Assembly: GCF_046224405.1 (NCBI RefSeq)
Contig: NZ_JBJXRK010000007.1
Location: 40,314 to 104,313, forward strand
From: Gudongella sp046224405
GTDB lineage: Bacteria; Bacillota; Clostridia; Tissierellales; Tissierellaceae
Direction of reading: 5' to 3'
Length of the DNA: 64,000 nucleotides
Positions 1 through 7,759 of this stretch are shown piece by piece. Position numbers and translations under genes: made by a program. The notes under the pieces were generated by a model that saw only the letters and a list, made by a program, of their open reading frames with translations, was not told the origin of the DNA and made no database searches. The first letter of the stretch is position 1, and each line of letters opens with the position of its first letter.

Positions 1-309
1 ATTGAGAAGAACTATATGAAGGTCCTGTTTATAGGAGTAATGCTCAACGCAGCTGTAATAGCTGCAAATGAGGGGAAGATGCCCGTATCCATGACAGGAA
101 TCTCCGGAATGCATCAGGAGTCAGTAATTCCTGAAAGAGAAAGTGACATTAAGCATATTGGAGTAAATCAAAATACAAAACTAGTTTATCTTGCGGATAT
201 CATATTAATACCACGGCCTTATCCACTTCCGAAAATACTCAGTATAGGAGATGTTTTCATAATGGTGGGAGTCTTCCTGTTTTTTCAGAAGGAAATGAAG
301 CCCAGGTAG
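1..309 (+). CDS. DUF5317-like membrane protein, C-terminal part
   Basis: The frame is already open at base 1, so this is probably the 3' end of a gene that starts outside the window; an internal ATG at 16 exists but has no convincing ribosome binding site. The visible part has a hydrophobic stretch with the NEGKMPVS motif, then a segment reading YLADIILIP and PLPKILSIGDVF, and a last hydrophobic helix. That pattern resembles the C-terminus of the DUF5317 family of small clostridial membrane proteins, whose function is unknown. A terminator follows at 316-360. The family call rests on recalled motif similarity only. Confidence 0.6.
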   Translation: MEKNYMKVLFIGVMLNAAVIAANEGKMPVSMTGISGMHQESVIPERESDIKHIGVNQNTKLVYLADIILIPRPYPLPKILSIGDVFIMVGVFLFFQKEMKPR

Positions 310-315
310 CGGACC

Positions 316-360
316 AAATCCCATCACTATGTCATCAGTACTGGTAAATGGGATTTTTTT
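316..360 (+). terminator. Intrinsic terminator
   Basis: Perfect 9-bp arms AAATCCCAT (316-324) and ATGGGATTT (348-356) enclose a 23-nt loop, and the right arm runs into a T tract. It ends the DUF5317-like transcript and separates it from the ligase pair. Confidence 0.7.
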
Positions 361-398
361 AATGAAAAAGATCAAATGCTCTCAAGGAGGAAAGTCAA

Positions 399-1580
399 AT
401 GGCAAATAAAGCGGTTGTACTGGGAACAAATTATTACATAGGATTGAGTATAATCAGGACCCTGGGTTATGAAGGAGTAGAAACCATAGCGGTTGACTAT
501 ACCGACAAAGACCTGTACGGGTCAAAGTCAAAATATCTTGGAAGTCATATAATGGCGCCCGATTTCAAGAAGCATAGGAAAGAATACCTGGAAAAACTCA
601 TTGAGATAGGAATGTCGGAAAAGGAAAAGCCAGTGCTTTTTCCTAGTGCGGATCCCTATGCTGAATTTGTCGATGAAAATCTTGAGGTCCTAAAGAAATA
701 CTATTTGATACCAATGGAGGACCAGGGACTTTGGACAAAGGTCATGAAAAAGGAAACACTGAACCAGATGGCTCGTGAAAATGGTGTGCTGGTCCCAGAG
801 ACAATTATGCCTGATGAAGAGAACCTCTATGAGAGAGTAAATGCGGAACTGGGTTATCCCTGCATTGTTAAGCCTACGGATTCACCTGCCTTTGTATCAG
901 TTTTCAGAAGAAAGATATTCTACTGCCAGAATGAGGAAGAGCTGAAAACAGCTCTCCAAAAGGCAAATGAGGAAGGCCTTGAGGTGTTTGTGCAGAGGAT
1001 AATTCCAGGCTTTGACGATCATATGTACACCTTTGACTATTATGTGGACAGATCTGGAAAGGTCACCCACTGGATGACCTGCAGAAAGCTAAGACAGTTT
1101 CCAATAAACTTTGGAGCTTCAGTATATACAGAGCAGGTTCACGTACCTGAGCTTGCGGAGATTGGCATTCCGTTTGTTGAAAAAATTGGCTACAGAGGCT
1201 TTGGTGAAATTGAGTTCAAGAAGGATTCGGAGACCGGAAAATTCTATCTTATAGAAATTAATACAAGGACCACATCATTAAATGAACTACTGTATAGGGC
1301 GGGTATAAACTTCACCTATGTAGCCTACAGGGATATGATAGGCAAACCTTTGGAGCCAAAGGCAGTGGAGTGGAGCACCGGACTTGTCTTTCAATATCTC
1401 TTTGAAGATGTCCTGGCAATCAGGGATTATATAAGGGAGGGTCAGCTTACCCTAGGTGGTGTGATAAAATCGCTGTTCAGGAAAAAGGTCCCCGCAGTTT
1501 GGAGCATCAATGATCCCGGTCCAGGCTTTAATTATGTTTCAACTGTTATGGGAAAGATAATGAAGAAGGTTTTTAGGTAG
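399..1580 (+). CDS. ATP-grasp family carboxylate-amine ligase
   Basis: The 393-residue protein starts with a Rossmann-like pre-ATP-grasp domain (MANKAVVLGTNYYIG, about 1-110) and continues as an ATP-grasp domain (about 115-320). Visible landmarks are the ATP-binding Lys in PCIVKPT (K158), the hinge strand VFVQRIIPGFDD (about 196-207) and the metal-binding acidic set GEIEF (E270/E272) plus LIEINTR (E286, N288). Such enzymes activate a carboxylate as an acyl-phosphate and join it to an amine; D-aspartate ligase and many tailoring ligases belong here. AAGGAGG lies just before the ATG. The next gene, 9 bp downstream, is a Mur-type ligase, so the two probably act on one product. The substrate cannot be read from sequence. 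Confidence 0.85.
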   Translation: MANKAVVLGTNYYIGLSIIRTLGYEGVETIAVDYTDKDLYGSKSKYLGSHIMAPDFKKHRKEYLEKLIEIGMSEKEKPVLFPSADPYAEFVDENLEVLKKYYLIPMEDQGLWTKVMKKETLNQMARENGVLVPETIMPDEENLYERVNAELGYPCIVKPTDSPAFVSVFRRKIFYCQNEEELKTALQKANEEGLEVFVQRIIPGFDDHMYTFDYYVDRSGKVTHWMTCRKLRQFPINFGASVYTEQVHVPELAEIGIPFVEKIGYRGFGEIEFKKDSETGKFYLIEINTRTTSLNELLYRAGINFTYVAYRDMIGKPLEPKAVEWSTGLVFQYLFEDVLAIRDYIREGQLTLGGVIKSLFRKKVPAVWSINDPGPGFNYVSTVMGKIMKKVFR

Positions 1581-1589
1581 GAGGATACT

Positions 1590-3146
1590 ATGAAGCTTAA
1601 AGAATTATTGAAATCACTTGATTTCATTGAAGCCAGAAATCTCGATAAAGAGCTGGAGATCCAAGGGATAGCCTATCATTCGGCAAGGGTTAAGTCTGGA
1701 TTTGTATACGTTGCAATAAAGGGCTATGTAACAGATGGTCATAAGTACATTGGACAGGCCCTGGAGGAGGGTGCCGTGGCAGTTGTTGTTGAAGAATTCA
1801 ATGAAGCCTTTGAGAAGGGGTGCCAAATCAGGGTGGATAACAGCCGAAGGGCTTTATCAAGACTTGGGTGCCTCTACTATGGGAATCCTTCAAGGAAGAT
1901 GAAGGTTATAGGTGTTACAGCAACCAATGGCAAAACAACAACCACCTTTATTCTGGACCATATATTTGAAATGGCAGGTCTCAGGACCGGTCTTATTGGA
2001 AGTGTTATTGCAAAGACTGGAAGGCGGACAGAACTTGCAAGTCTTACCACCCCGGAGAGTCTTGACCTACAGAGGATATTCTCTGAGATGGCGGAAGAAA
2101 AGGTGGACAGGGCAGTTATGGAGGTATCCTCGTCCGCACTTGAGTTGTACAGGGTAAATGATATTGATTATGACATTGTATCCTTCAATAATTTCAGCAG
2201 AGAGCACATTGACCAGCACGGAAGCTATGAAAGGTACTGGGAGGTGAAGTCATCACTCATAAGAGATGCAAAACCTGAGGCTGTTGCTGTCCTTAATCTT
2301 GATAACGAAAGGATTGGCAGCCTAATTGATAGGACAAATGCTGAGGTGGTTACAATATCCGTATATGGAGAGGGCGGAATGATATCATGCTCAAATCTTG
2401 AGCTTGTAAAGGGTAGAGGAGTCTTTGACGTTGTTATACCTGATGACATAGTCCTTTCCAAAAGGACCATAAAGAAGGGAAGCTTCCGTGTGGAGCTTAA
2501 AATACCTGGATATCATTCAGTTGAAAATGCCATGATGGCATTTGCCATTGCTATGGTTGATGGAGTGGAGACAACCACGGTAATTAATGCTTTGAAGGAC
2601 TTTGGTGGTGTTGAAAGAAGGTTTGAATTCATCTATGAAAACCAGTTCACTATAATCGATGACCATTTCGCAAATATTAAGAACATAAACAGTACCCTTG
2701 GTACAATTGCGGATATGCACAGGAACGAGGTGCATATAGCCTATGCAATAAGAGGAAACAGAGGGGTGACGGTTAACAGGGAAAATGCTCAGGCCTTGGT
2801 TAATTGGAAGGATAAGCTGGGTATAGACCATATAGTTGCCACAAGAAGCATTGGAAGTGTCACCTGGAAGGATCAGGTAACGGAGGAAGAAGAGAAGGTT
2901 TTTAGAGAGGTTCTGGATGAAGCAGGCCTGGAGTATACAATCTATGATACCTTGGAGGAGGCAATAAGGCTCGTTCTTGAAAAATCAGGGAAAGATGATA
3001 TAGTATTACTTGCAGGCTGCCAGGGAATGGATAGGGGCGCTGGAGTTGCGCTTGGATATATCCATGAAGTCAATCCACAAATAGATGAGGAGGAGCTTTT
3101 CAAACCCTTGAAAAGGAGAGTGTCCGAGGGAGGCTTTCTGCTGTAA
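1590..3146 (+). CDS. MurE-like Mur ligase with altered acceptor site
   Basis: The 518-residue protein has the three-domain Mur ligase layout: a MurE-type N-terminal domain (about 1-100), a central ATPase with P-loop GVTATNGKTTT (108-118) and the segment NFSREHIDQHGSYERYWEVK ending in the candidate carbamylated lysine K220, and a C-terminal domain. MurE normally adds diaminopimelate or lysine to UDP-MurNAc-L-Ala-D-Glu. Here the usual C-terminal landmarks are gone: DYAHTPD is DDHFANIKNIN (357-367), the DNPR-type amino-acid motif is absent near ATRSIGS (417-423), and GKGHE is GCQGMD (476-481). A different acceptor is therefore likely. It forms a tight pair with the ATP-grasp gene upstream. Catalysis looks intact, so a dead paralogue is less likely. 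Confidence 0.85.
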   Translation: MKLKELLKSLDFIEARNLDKELEIQGIAYHSARVKSGFVYVAIKGYVTDGHKYIGQALEEGAVAVVVEEFNEAFEKGCQIRVDNSRRALSRLGCLYYGNPSRKMKVIGVTATNGKTTTTFILDHIFEMAGLRTGLIGSVIAKTGRRTELASLTTPESLDLQRIFSEMAEEKVDRAVMEVSSSALELYRVNDIDYDIVSFNNFSREHIDQHGSYERYWEVKSSLIRDAKPEAVAVLNLDNERIGSLIDRTNAEVVTISVYGEGGMISCSNLELVKGRGVFDVVIPDDIVLSKRTIKKGSFRVELKIPGYHSVENAMMAFAIAMVDGVETTTVINALKDFGGVERRFEFIYENQFTIIDDHFANIKNINSTLGTIADMHRNEVHIAYAIRGNRGVTVNRENAQALVNWKDKLGIDHIVATRSIGSVTWKDQVTEEEEKVFREVLDEAGLEYTIYDTLEEAIRLVLEKSGKDDIVLLAGCQGMDRGAGVALGYIHEVNPQIDEEELFKPLKRRVSEGGFLL

Positions 3147-3226
3147 AAAAATGTTTTTTAATGGCAGCATATATGGTAAACTAAGTATGTGAGTTGAAAA
3201 ATCTGTATTGCAGAGGAGGAAAAATT

Positions 3227-3739
3227 TTGGATCTTAAGTCTAAAATTAGAGAAATTGAAGATTTTCCAATTGAAGGTGTGAGCTTTAAGGATATTACAAC
3301 CTTGACAAGAGATGCTGAGGCATTCACTTCAGCTGTTTCACTTATGGTGGAGGACCTTAAGGACAAGAATGTTGACTATATAGTTGGACCGGAGGCTAGA
3401 GGATTTCTATTTGGCGCTGCGGTGGCCTACGGACTTGGAGTTGGCTTTGTGCCAATAAGAAAGCCAGGAAAGCTTCCAGGAGAAACAACAAGCTATGAAT
3501 ACGAACTGGAGTATGGTACAAATACATTGGAGATGCACACTGAGTCAATTGAAGAGGGAGACAGGGTTGCGATAGTTGACGACCTGCTGGCAACTGCGGG
3601 AACTGTATCAGCTGCCACAGCTCTTATAGAGTCTTTGGGTGGTAAGGTGGTTGCACTGGAATTTGTAATAGAACTTACATTCTTGAATGGAAGAGACAAG
3701 CTGAAGGACCACTATATAAATTCACTGGTGAAGTACTAG
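3227..3739 (+). CDS. apt: Adenine phosphoribosyltransferase
   Basis: This salvage enzyme converts adenine and PRPP to AMP in the cytoplasm. The protein has the PRPP-binding loop VAIVDDLLATAGT, the VGPEARGFLFG segment and the typical APRT N-terminus DLKSKIREIEDFP. I place the start at TTG 3227, preceded by GAGGAGG at 3213-3219; this gives 170 residues, the usual family length. An upstream in-frame TTG at 3194 would add 11 residues with no ribosome binding site. A terminator overlaps the stop codon. Confidence 0.93.
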   Translation: MDLKSKIREIEDFPIEGVSFKDITTLTRDAEAFTSAVSLMVEDLKDKNVDYIVGPEARGFLFGAAVAYGLGVGFVPIRKPGKLPGETTSYEYELEYGTNTLEMHTESIEEGDRVAIVDDLLATAGTVSAATALIESLGGKVVALEFVIELTFLNGRDKLKDHYINSLVKY

Positions 3740-3766
3740 ACGTCGGCTTGCTGGCGTCTTTTTTTA
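3738..3766 (+). terminator. Intrinsic terminator after apt
   Basis: AGACGTC (3738-3744) pairs with GGCGTCT (3753-3759), with one G-T pair, around an 8-nt loop, and seven T residues follow. It begins inside the apt stop codon and leaves about 30 nt before glmS. Confidence 0.75.
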
Positions 3767-3794
3767 GGTGTGAATAAACATAAGGAGGAATAAT

Positions 3795-5624
3795 ATGTGT
3801 GGAATAGTTGGATATATTGGCAGAAAGGATGCCCAAAGTGTAATGCTTGATGGACTTGAAAAATTAGAATACAGGGGCTATGACTCTGCAGGGGTTGCTT
3901 TGATAGAAGAGGGGTCCCTTAAGACCAGGAAGCATGTTGGAAGGCTGAGCAATCTGGTTGACAGCCTAATGGAAAATCCAATAAGGGGAAATGTTGGAAT
4001 TGGTCATACAAGATGGGCAACCCATGGAGCACCATCTGATGTGAACTCCCATCCCCATACTAACAGCGACGGATCCATAGCTGTTGTTCACAATGGTATC
4101 ATTGAAAACTACAGAGCATTGAAGGAGGAGCTTCGTGATAAGGGCTACACCTTTGTTTCAGAAACTGACACCGAGGTAGTCGCTCATCTGATAGATTCCT
4201 ATTACAGCGGAGACCTTTTGGAAGCGGTTTTCTTGGCTGAGGAGAGGCTTCAGGGTGCATATGCACTTGGGGTTGTGGCAAAGAGCAATCCCCACGAAAT
4301 AATTGCCGTAAGAAATGAAAGCCCATTGATACTGGGAATAGGATCAGATCAGCATTTTGTGGCTTCAGACATCCCTGCGATACTAAAGTACACAAACAAG
4401 GTTATCTATCTTGAGAATAGGGACATTGTGAGGCTGACTGAAGAGGGCTATGAAATTTACACAACTGGAAGAAAGTCTGTAATGAGGGAAATCAAGGAAA
4501 TCCAGTGGGATGTTGAGTCTGCAACCAAGGAGGGATTTGACCATTTCATGCTCAAGGAAATCTATCAGCAACCTTCAGCCATCAAGGACACCCTTGAAAG
4601 AAGACTTGATGAAAAAGGTGAGATCTACCTGGAGAACATAGCAATAGATGAAAAGACCCTAAAGGAAATTGACAAGATATATATAGTGGGCTGTGGAACC
4701 GCATATCACGCAGGACTTGTTGGAAAGTACCTATTCCAGACATTTATGAATATTAACGTTATTGCTGACATTGCTTCAGAATTTAGATATGGAGAACACT
4801 TCATAGACGAGAAGACACTTGTTGTCATTGTAAGCCAGTCAGGTGAGACGGCAGATACTCTGGCAGCACTCAAGGATGCGAAATCAAGAGGAGCAAGAAT
4901 TCTTTCCATCACCAATGTGGTGGGTAGCTCAGTGGCAAGGGAATCTGATGACATATTCTACACCTGGGCCGGACCTGAAATTGCAGTGGCATCAACCAAA
5001 GCCTACACCACTCAGCTGGTTGCCTTCTATATGCTTGCTCTTTACTTTGGTAGACTGAAGGGTACACTTCTTGAGGAATGCTACACTGAAATTCTTACAG
5101 AGCTAAAGAGCCTGTCAGGAAAGGTGGAGAATTCCCTTGAGGGAAGCAATGAGACCGCCAAGGTTGTTGGAGAGCTCATTAAGGACAAAAACTCCCTTTT
5201 CTATCTTGGAAGAGGACTTGATTACTTCACTGCCATGGAAGGTGCCCTGAAGCTAAAGGAGATTTCATATATCCATACCGAGGCATTTCCTGCAGGAGAG
5301 CTTAAGCATGGAACAATTGCACTAATAGAGGAAGGTACTCCTGTCATCGCATTGGCGACACAATCCAGACTTTACGACAAGATGGTCTCAAACATAAAGG
5401 AAGTGAAGGCACGTGGAGCTTACGTAATAGGGGTTACAAGAAGCAGCAATACCGATTTGGAAGAGGTATGTGACAAGGTGATTTATCTTGAGGAGACATT
5501 TGATATATTTATGCCTTTACTTGCCGTCCTGTTCCCTCAGCTACTGTCCTATCACACATCACTGTTAAGGGGTAATGATGTGGACAAGCCGAGAAATCTT
5601 GCAAAATCAGTGACAGTTGAATAA
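3795..5624 (+). CDS. glmS: Glutamine--fructose-6-phosphate aminotransferase
   Basis: GlmS makes glucosamine-6-phosphate from fructose-6-phosphate and glutamine, the entry to amino sugars for the cell wall. The 609-residue length matches the family. The N-terminal glutaminase begins with the catalytic Cys right after the initiator Met (MCGIVGYIG) and has the RWATHG segment; two SIS sugar-isomerase domains follow (SQSGETADT and the GALKLKEISYIHTEAF stretch), and the tail LAKSVTVE is typical. ATAAGGAGG precedes the ATG. No glmS ribozyme fits in the 55 nt upstream. Pgi and GlmU, encoded elsewhere in the window, feed and use the same pathway. Confidence 0.97.
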   Translation: MCGIVGYIGRKDAQSVMLDGLEKLEYRGYDSAGVALIEEGSLKTRKHVGRLSNLVDSLMENPIRGNVGIGHTRWATHGAPSDVNSHPHTNSDGSIAVVHNGIIENYRALKEELRDKGYTFVSETDTEVVAHLIDSYYSGDLLEAVFLAEERLQGAYALGVVAKSNPHEIIAVRNESPLILGIGSDQHFVASDIPAILKYTNKVIYLENRDIVRLTEEGYEIYTTGRKSVMREIKEIQWDVESATKEGFDHFMLKEIYQQPSAIKDTLERRLDEKGEIYLENIAIDEKTLKEIDKIYIVGCGTAYHAGLVGKYLFQTFMNINVIADIASEFRYGEHFIDEKTLVVIVSQSGETADTLAALKDAKSRGARILSITNVVGSSVARESDDIFYTWAGPEIAVASTKAYTTQLVAFYMLALYFGRLKGTLLEECYTEILTELKSLSGKVENSLEGSNETAKVVGELIKDKNSLFYLGRGLDYFTAMEGALKLKEISYIHTEAFPAGELKHGTIALIEEGTPVIALATQSRLYDKMVSNIKEVKARGAYVIGVTRSSNTDLEEVCDKVIYLEETFDIFMPLLAVLFPQLLSYHTSLLRGNDVDKPRNLAKSVTVE

Positions 5625-5639
5625 TAAAATAGTAGTTTA

Positions 5640-5673
5640 AAAGCCGCATTCCTTGGAATGCGGCTTTGTTTTC
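5640..5673 (+). terminator. Strong intrinsic terminator after glmS
   Basis: The arms AAAGCCGCATTCC (5640-5652) and GGAATGCGGCTTT (5655-5667) are perfectly complementary, and a T-rich stretch follows. On the other strand TTTTAAAC follows the hairpin, so it may also stop the XRE gene that reads toward it. Confidence 0.85.
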
Positions 5674-5771
5674 TTAATTGATGTTATTTTACTACAATTT
5701 CTGGGTAGATAAGTAATATCCATATTTTAGGAAGTAACAGTGGTTAATAATTAATCATTTGAACAAAAAAA

Positions 5772-6134
5772 TCAACCTCTTTCTTTTCCTGCAATGAGAT
5801 TCATATAGCCAATAATGTTTTTTCTATCATCACTGTCAAGTCTATGGTACATATCCAGCAGCATTTTTTCGTCATTGCTAAGGTATGCTGGAGTTTTCTC
5901 TCTGATGACTTCCTCTGAAGGAACATCCTTAGGAAGGTTGCCTGTAAGCATCCAATCTATTGAAACATTCAATACCTGCCGCAGCTGGATCAGTGTATTA
6001 GCTGAGGGAGAAAACTTATCGTTTTCAAGATCACTGAGGTTTCCGGTAGAAAGACCTGTAAGATCCCGTACATCAAGCAGTGAAAGTTTTTTTGACTTTC
6101 TTGCAGTTCTTAATCTTTGTCCGATGGTGGACAT
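5772..6134 (-). CDS. XRE-family transcriptional regulator
   Basis: The 120-residue protein carries a Cro/cI-type helix-turn-helix in its first 60 residues (IGQRLRTARKSKKLSLLDVRD, then GLSTGNLSDLENDKFSPSANTL) followed by a short acidic and helical C-terminal part that probably dimerises. GGAGGTGATAAT precedes the ATG. It is divergent from the small HTH gene at 6253, across 118 bp that should hold both promoters. The target genes are unknown. Confidence 0.85.
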   Translation of the reverse strand: MSTIGQRLRTARKSKKLSLLDVRDLTGLSTGNLSDLENDKFSPSANTLIQLRQVLNVSIDWMLTGNLPKDVPSEEVIREKTPAYLSNDEKMLLDMYHRLDSDDRKNIIGYMNLIAGKERG

Positions 6135-6252
6135 ATTATCACCTCCGTGTTGACCAATAAGTATGAATATATTATCGCATTAACGTCACAATATATATAT
6201 TCTACCATATCTGAATACATAAATGCTACAAAAAATTAAGGATGTGATCTCA

Positions 6253-6450
6253 ATGAGAAAAAGAAACCTGACACCTTTTGGTTACAAGGTCAAGAAGCGA
6301 CTTGTCCAGATGAACCTTACCCAGAAGAAACTGGCAGAAAAAATAGGAACGTCTGAAGTATACCTCAGTATGATCCTGTACGGTGAAAGGTCTGGTGACA
6401 AGTATATTCCAAAGATCAACGAGGTGCTTGACCTAAGTGAAAAGAGCTGA
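6253..6450 (+). CDS. Small helix-turn-helix DNA-binding protein
   Basis: A 65-residue protein made almost wholly of one HTH: TPFGYKVKKRLVQMNLTQKKLAEKIGTSEVYLSMILYG split over two helices, then KIN and a short tail. The ATG at 6253 is chosen because AAGGATG lies 8-9 nt upstream; an in-frame ATG at 6223 lacks such a site. Single-domain proteins of this kind are often phage-like or plasmid-like regulators, but no mobile element surrounds it. It may regulate itself or the divergent XRE gene. Confidence 0.72.
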   Translation: MRKRNLTPFGYKVKKRLVQMNLTQKKLAEKIGTSEVYLSMILYGERSGDKYIPKINEVLDLSEKS

Positions 6451-6525
6451 TTTTAGGGATTGGTGTGTGAAGTAAAATGACATAATCCCATAACGCATTG
6501 ATAAATATAAATTTAACGATATGTA

Positions 6526-6554
6526 TTGATTACAAATCTTCCATGTGGTATAAT
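6526..6554 (+). promoter_or_regulatory. Sigma-A-type promoter for the duplicated lipoprotein
   Basis: TTGATT (6526-6531) and a perfect TATAAT (6549-6554) are separated by 17 bp, 43 bp upstream of the lipoprotein start. Confidence 0.75.
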
Positions 6555-6597
6555 TAGCATGTTGTTTGAACCTATAAAAAATCATGGAGGGTGAAGA

Positions 6598-7677
6598 ATG
6601 AAAAAATTATTATCATTATTATTGGTACTTGTACTTAGTATGAGTCTACTTGCAGGATGTACACAGCCTGCTGAGGAGCCTGCTGAAGAGCCAGCAGTGG
6701 AAGAACCAGCAGTGGAAGAACCTGCAGAAGAGCCTGCTGAAGAACCAGCAGAGGCAGGAGCGATTGCAAAGTTGGGTCTTGGCCATGTAATTTCAATTGC
6801 CAAGTCAACTGATGCAGAAGCAGACAAGACAGCACAGGCACAATCAGATGTAACAGTTATTGCTGTTGGATTTGACGCAGAAGGTAGAGTTGTAAGCGCT
6901 GAGCTTGATGTAGCTCAAACAAGAGTTGCATTCGACGAGAATATGGCAGTTTCAACTGACAGGGAAGGCGAGTTCAAAACCAAGAAAGAGCTTGGAGAAG
7001 ACTATGGAATGATTAGGGCTTCTGAAATTGGCAAAGAATGGTTCGAGCAAGCACAAGCACTTGAAGCATGGATGGTTGGCAAGACTGTAGAAGAAATTAC
7101 AGGAATGGCTCTGGAAGACGGAGTTCCAGCTGAAGAAGATCTTGTATCATCAGTAACTGTTGGAGTGGATGCTTACCTTGCAGCACTGGAGCAGGCATGG
7201 GCAGAGGCTATTGACACTGAAGGCGGAGAAACTGTAGGCCTTGGAGTTAAGATTTCAATCGCCAAGTCAAAGGATGCAACTGAAGATGCAGGAGCAATGG
7301 CTCAAGTTGACAATGTATTGGCAGCAACTGCATTTGATGCAGAAGGTAAAGTGACTGGCGCTGTAATTGATACAGCTCAGGTTAAGATTCAGTATGACCT
7401 TGAAGGCAAAGTTGAAACTGACAAGGAAGCTGAGCTTGAAACCAAGAACGAGCTTAAGGAAGACTATGGTATGATCAGAGCTTCTGAAATCGGTAAAGAG
7501 TGGTATGAGCAGGCAGCTGCATTGGCTGACTGGATGGTTGGCAAAACTGTAGATGAAATAGCAGGAATGTCAATGGAAGATGGAAACACCACTGAAGAAG
7601 ATTTGGTTTCATCAGTAACAGTTGGTGTAGAGGATTACATCTACGTTGTTGAAGAGGCATACGAAATAGCAAAATAA
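6598..7677 (+). CDS. Lipoprotein with two FMN-binding-like repeats
   Basis: A lipoprotein signal ends at Cys21 (LLAGC). A Pro/Glu linker built from repeated EEPA units (about 22-53) leads to two homologous domains, about 55-200 and 213-357. Each has the order (V/I)SIAKS, FDAEG(R/K)V, the segment EDYGMIRASEIGKEW, WMVGKTV(E/D)EI, and DLVSSVT (181-187 and 335-341), then a final helix. The ending resembles the D-x-x-S-G-A-T flavinylation motif of FMN-binding domains, with G-A replaced by S-V. The flavin transferase gene apbE is directly downstream. Whether either repeat carries FMN is open. GGAGGGTG precedes the ATG. Confidence 0.75.
   Translation: MKKLLSLLLVLVLSMSLLAGCTQPAEEPAEEPAVEEPAVEEPAEEPAEEPAEAGAIAKLGLGHVISIAKSTDAEADKTAQAQSDVTVIAVGFDAEGRVVSAELDVAQTRVAFDENMAVSTDREGEFKTKKELGEDYGMIRASEIGKEWFEQAQALEAWMVGKTVEEITGMALEDGVPAEEDLVSSVTVGVDAYLAALEQAWAEAIDTEGGETVGLGVKISIAKSKDATEDAGAMAQVDNVLAATAFDAEGKVTGAVIDTAQVKIQYDLEGKVETDKEAELETKNELKEDYGMIRASEIGKEWYEQAAALADWMVGKTVDEIAGMSMEDGNTTEEDLVSSVTVGVEDYIYVVEEAYEIAK
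6664..6753 (+). repeat. Low-complexity Pro/Glu-coding repeat tract
   Basis: About 90 bp of imperfect tandem units coding for EEPA and VEEPA form the linker between the lipid anchor and the folded repeats of the lipoprotein. Such tracts can vary in length between strains; here they probably act as a cell-wall-spanning spacer. Confidence 0.7.
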
Positions 7678-7684
7678 TGTAATC

Positions 7685-7712
7685 AAGGCTCCCGTTTTGG
7701 GAGCCTTTTTTG
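7685..7712 (+). terminator. Intrinsic terminator between lipoprotein and apbE
   Basis: AAGGCTCCC (7685-7693) pairs with GGGAGCCTT (7699-7707) around GTTTT, with a T tract. It makes the lipoprotein largely monocistronic despite its closeness to apbE. Confidence 0.82.
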
Positions 7713-7713
7713 T

Positions 7714-7742
7714 TTGCCTGGCAACTCCATTTTTGGTATGAT
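7714..7742 (+). promoter_or_regulatory. Promoter for apbE
   Basis: TTGCCT (7714-7719) and TATGAT (7737-7742) are separated by 17 bp just after the preceding terminator and 18 bp before the apbE start codon. Confidence 0.55.
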
Positions 7743-7759
7743 TAGTGAGGGTGATTTAG

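Noticed and set aside
3740..3794. Possible glmS ribozyme in front of glmS
   Set aside because: Only 55 nt separate apt and glmS and part of this is a terminator; the ribozyme core needs well over 100 nt.
6135..6252. Defined operators between the two divergent HTH genes
   Set aside because: The region is AT-rich with short ATATATAT runs, but no convincing dyad or promoter pair with good spacing could be fixed.
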